Positions 62,300-64,000 of a DNA stretch of 64,000 bases are shown in pieces. A program made the translations under genes and the position numbers. Where the stretch lies: positions 2,604,001 to 2,668,000 of the forward strand of contig NZ_LT629779.1 in assembly GCF_900105535.1 (NCBI RefSeq). The letters are read 5' to 3'. Origin of the DNA: Pseudarthrobacter equi (lineage in GTDB: Bacteria > Actinomycetota > Actinomycetes > Actinomycetales > Micrococcaceae). Numbering within the stretch: the stretch's first letter is position 1; every line of letters begins with the position of its first letter. The notes beneath the pieces are model-generated. The model did not search any database and was not told where the DNA came from. It saw nothing but the letters and a program-made list of their open reading frames with translations.

Positions 62300-63592
62300 A
62301 TGCCCTTTTACACTGTTCCGCTTGGCAAACTGGTGCGCCGGATATCCCGGCTCCGAGGCGGCGGGTCCGCGCTTCCAGGGCTCGTCGTCGAAAAAATCGA
62401 CCCCGGTTTCATGCGGCGGACACTCACCACGCTGCCGCACGGCGTGGCAGTTGTCAGCGGCACGAACGGGAAGACCACCACCACCAAAATGGTGGTGGAG
62501 CTGCTCGAAAGCCAAGGCCTGAAAGTCTTCACGAACCGCACCGGCAGCAACTTCACCCGCGGCGTCGCCGCGGCCCTGCTGGGCGAGGTTGACTGGCGCG
62601 GGCGGCTGGACGCCGACGTCGCGGTCCTGGAACTCGACGAGGCACATGCCGTGCACTTCGTAAACAGCGTGCCGCCGAAATACTGCCTGCTCCTGAACGT
62701 CCTGCGGGACCAGCTGGACCGTTTCGGCGAGATCGACAAGACAGCCCAGCTCCTCCAGCACATCGCCGCCAAAACCACCGGGACCGTGGTGCTGAACCGT
62801 GAAGACCCCAGGGTGGCCAGGATCGCGGAAACCCTCACGGGCCAGGAGGTCCGGTATTTCGGGCTGGACGACTCGCTGCTGGGCACGTTCCCCAACGACG
62901 ACGATATGCGCGCCGCTCCCGGCAGCCCCGCACCGGCGGGCCTCCCGGAGAAGCCCGCGGCCGACGTCGTGCTCCGCAAGGTGGGCGCGGACACCGCCGA
63001 ATTTGAGTACGACGGCGGGACCGTCAGTACCGCGATGAAGCTCCGCGGGGTGTACAACATCTTCAACGCGGCCGCGGCGCTGACCCTGGCGCGGGCCATT
63101 TGCGGCGGAGCCGCGGCGGACACCAACCACGAAACCCTGCTGGAGGCGCTGTCCCAGGTGGCGCCCGCCTTCGGCCGCGGTGAGAGCCTCACGGTGGAAG
63201 GCCAGCCCCTTGACCTGGTGCTGGTGAAGAACCCCAGCGGTTTCCGCCTCGGCCTGAAGTCCTTTCCTGCAGGCGGTTACGCCACCATGATCGCCATCAA
63301 CGACAACTATGCCGACGGCCGGGATATGTCCTGGCTGTGGGACGTGGAGTTCGATTCCCTCCGGGCCGAAGGCGTGGACCAGCTGACCGGTTCCCGCGCC
63401 TACGACATGGCATTGCGCCTGCAGTATGACGATGTCCGCATCGGTGCCGTGGATCCTGATATCGCGCCGGCCCTCGCAGCGTTCATCCGGGGGGCGAAGG
63501 GCCAGCCCAAGCGCATTTTCTGTACGTATACGGCCATGCTTGCCATCCGCCGCGAACTGTCGAAGATCACCACTGTGGAGGTTGTCTCTTGA
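62300..63592 (+). CDS. murT: lipid II isoglutaminyl synthase, MurT subunit
   Basis: Mur-ligase-like subunit that amidates D-Glu of lipid II together with GatD. 430 aa with P-loop SGTNGKTTTTKM (residues 53-64), VLELDEAHAV, KNPSGFRLGL and NDNYADGRDMSWLWD, the last holding conserved aspartates that aid GatD. The cysteines of the staphylococcal zinc ribbon are not visible in the middle region. Overlaps gatD by three bases (TTGA). Confidence 0.94.
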   Translation: MPFYTVPLGKLVRRISRLRGGGSALPGLVVEKIDPGFMRRTLTTLPHGVAVVSGTNGKTTTTKMVVELLESQGLKVFTNRTGSNFTRGVAAALLGEVDWRGRLDADVAVLELDEAHAVHFVNSVPPKYCLLLNVLRDQLDRFGEIDKTAQLLQHIAAKTTGTVVLNREDPRVARIAETLTGQEVRYFGLDDSLLGTFPNDDDMRAAPGSPAPAGLPEKPAADVVLRKVGADTAEFEYDGGTVSTAMKLRGVYNIFNAAAALTLARAICGGAAADTNHETLLEALSQVAPAFGRGESLTVEGQPLDLVLVKNPSGFRLGLKSFPAGGYATMIAINDNYADGRDMSWLWDVEFDSLRAEGVDQLTGSRAYDMALRLQYDDVRIGAVDPDIAPALAAFIRGAKGQPKRIFCTYTAMLAIRRELSKITTVEVVS

Positions 63593-64000
63593 GCCAGGAA
63601 ACTCCGGGCACGTCCGGTCCGTCAACCGCCGGCGGCAAGGGCATCCTCAGGGTGGTCCAGCTCTACCCGCGAGACATGAACATCTACGGCGACTGGGGCA
63701 ACGCCCTGGTGCTGCAGCAGCGGATCCGGTGGCACGGGTACACACCCGAACTGCTGGAATACAACGTGGGTGACCCCTTCCCTGACGATGTGGACATCAT
63801 TGTGGGCGGCGGCGGCCAGGACAGCGGGCAGCTGGTCATCCAGGACGACCTGCAGGGCCGGGCGGATTCCCTCAAGGAGCTCGCCGAGGACGGGACGCCG
63901 ATGCTCGTCATCTGCGGCCTGTACCAGCTCTTTGGCCGGTTCTTCAAGACCAGGACCGGCTCGGTGATTCCGGGAATCGGCATCCTCGACGTCGAAACGC
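63589..64000 (+). CDS. gatD: lipid II isoglutaminyl synthase, GatD glutaminase subunit (C-terminus cut off by window)
   Basis: TTG start 63589, overlapping murT. Visible 137 residues are a class I amidotransferase N-terminal half with LYPRDMNIYGDWGNALVL, DIIVGGGGQDSGQ and the nucleophile in VICGLYQLFG (C109). It releases ammonia that MurT uses. The active-site His is beyond the window end. Confidence 0.92.
   Translation, partial: MSQETPGTSGPSTAGGKGILRVVQLYPRDMNIYGDWGNALVLQQRIRWHGYTPELLEYNVGDPFPDDVDIIVGGGGQDSGQLVIQDDLQGRADSLKELAEDGTPMLVICGLYQLFGRFFKTRTGSVIPGIGILDVET

Overview
The window is high-GC, densely coded chromosomal DNA from an actinobacterium, most likely a Micrococcaceae member close to Arthrobacter/Pseudarthrobacter. 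The evidence is the gene content (actinobacterial integration host factor, actinobacterial pyr operon order, MurT/GatD, a helicase-dead PriA, VLRF1-type release factor), frequent GTG/TTG starts, many 1-8 bp stop/start overlaps, and several promoters whose -10 box lies 6-7 bases before the start codon (leaderless transcripts). I see no rRNA, tRNA, insertion sequence, prophage or CRISPR array. This is mostly core genome, and the interest lies mainly in regulatory sites and a few lineage-specific proteins.

Layout. 1-3.6 kb: end of a degV-family gene and leuS; leuS has an apparent leucine attenuator (leader peptide plus terminator). 3.6-5.1 kb: an orphan FAD/Rieske oxidoreductase. 5.2-10.5 kb: glycerol module glpD-glpF-glpK facing a divergent SorC-type regulator, with a candidate operator between them. 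10.5-13.4 kb: aldo/keto reductase, alpha/beta hydrolase and glycosyltransferase, probably co-transcribed. 13.4-28.7 kb (minus): pyrR-pyrB-pyrC-(PH-like membrane protein)-carA-carB-pyrF-mihF-gmk-rpoZ-coaBC-metK-priA, the same gene order as the mycobacterial pyr/gmk/metK block; pyrR carries a PyrR-type RNA hairpin next to its Shine-Dalgarno.

28.8-30.1 kb: a PrsW-type membrane protease. 30.2-42.4 kb (minus): rpsD, two small membrane proteins, alaS, ruvX, mltG, aroE, aroC, aroK, aroB, a TPR protein, efp and nusB. Translation, Holliday junction/peptidoglycan and chorismate genes are linked by overlapping ends. 42.4-49 kb: rarA, divergent VLRF1, a GNAT acetyltransferase, aspS and hisS. 49-52.3 kb (plus): a membrane-anchored cyclophilin, a DUF349 protein and an AbiEi-like protein whose end overlaps rel antisense. 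52.2-62.2 kb (minus): pdxT, yebC, ruvC-ruvA-ruvB, yajC-secD-secF and rel (ppGpp). 62.3-64 kb (plus): murT-gatD, lipid II amidation, with gatD cut by the window end.

Working together: the minus-strand blocks cover pyrimidine synthesis, chorismate synthesis, aminoacyl-tRNA supply, Sec export and recombination. The plus-strand genes are largely single or short units. I found no clear novel multi-gene defence or metabolic system. The best leads are the leuS attenuator, the glp operator pair, the PyrR hairpin, the rpsD leader, the histidine-rich MltG tail and the orphan AbiEi-like gene antisense to rel.
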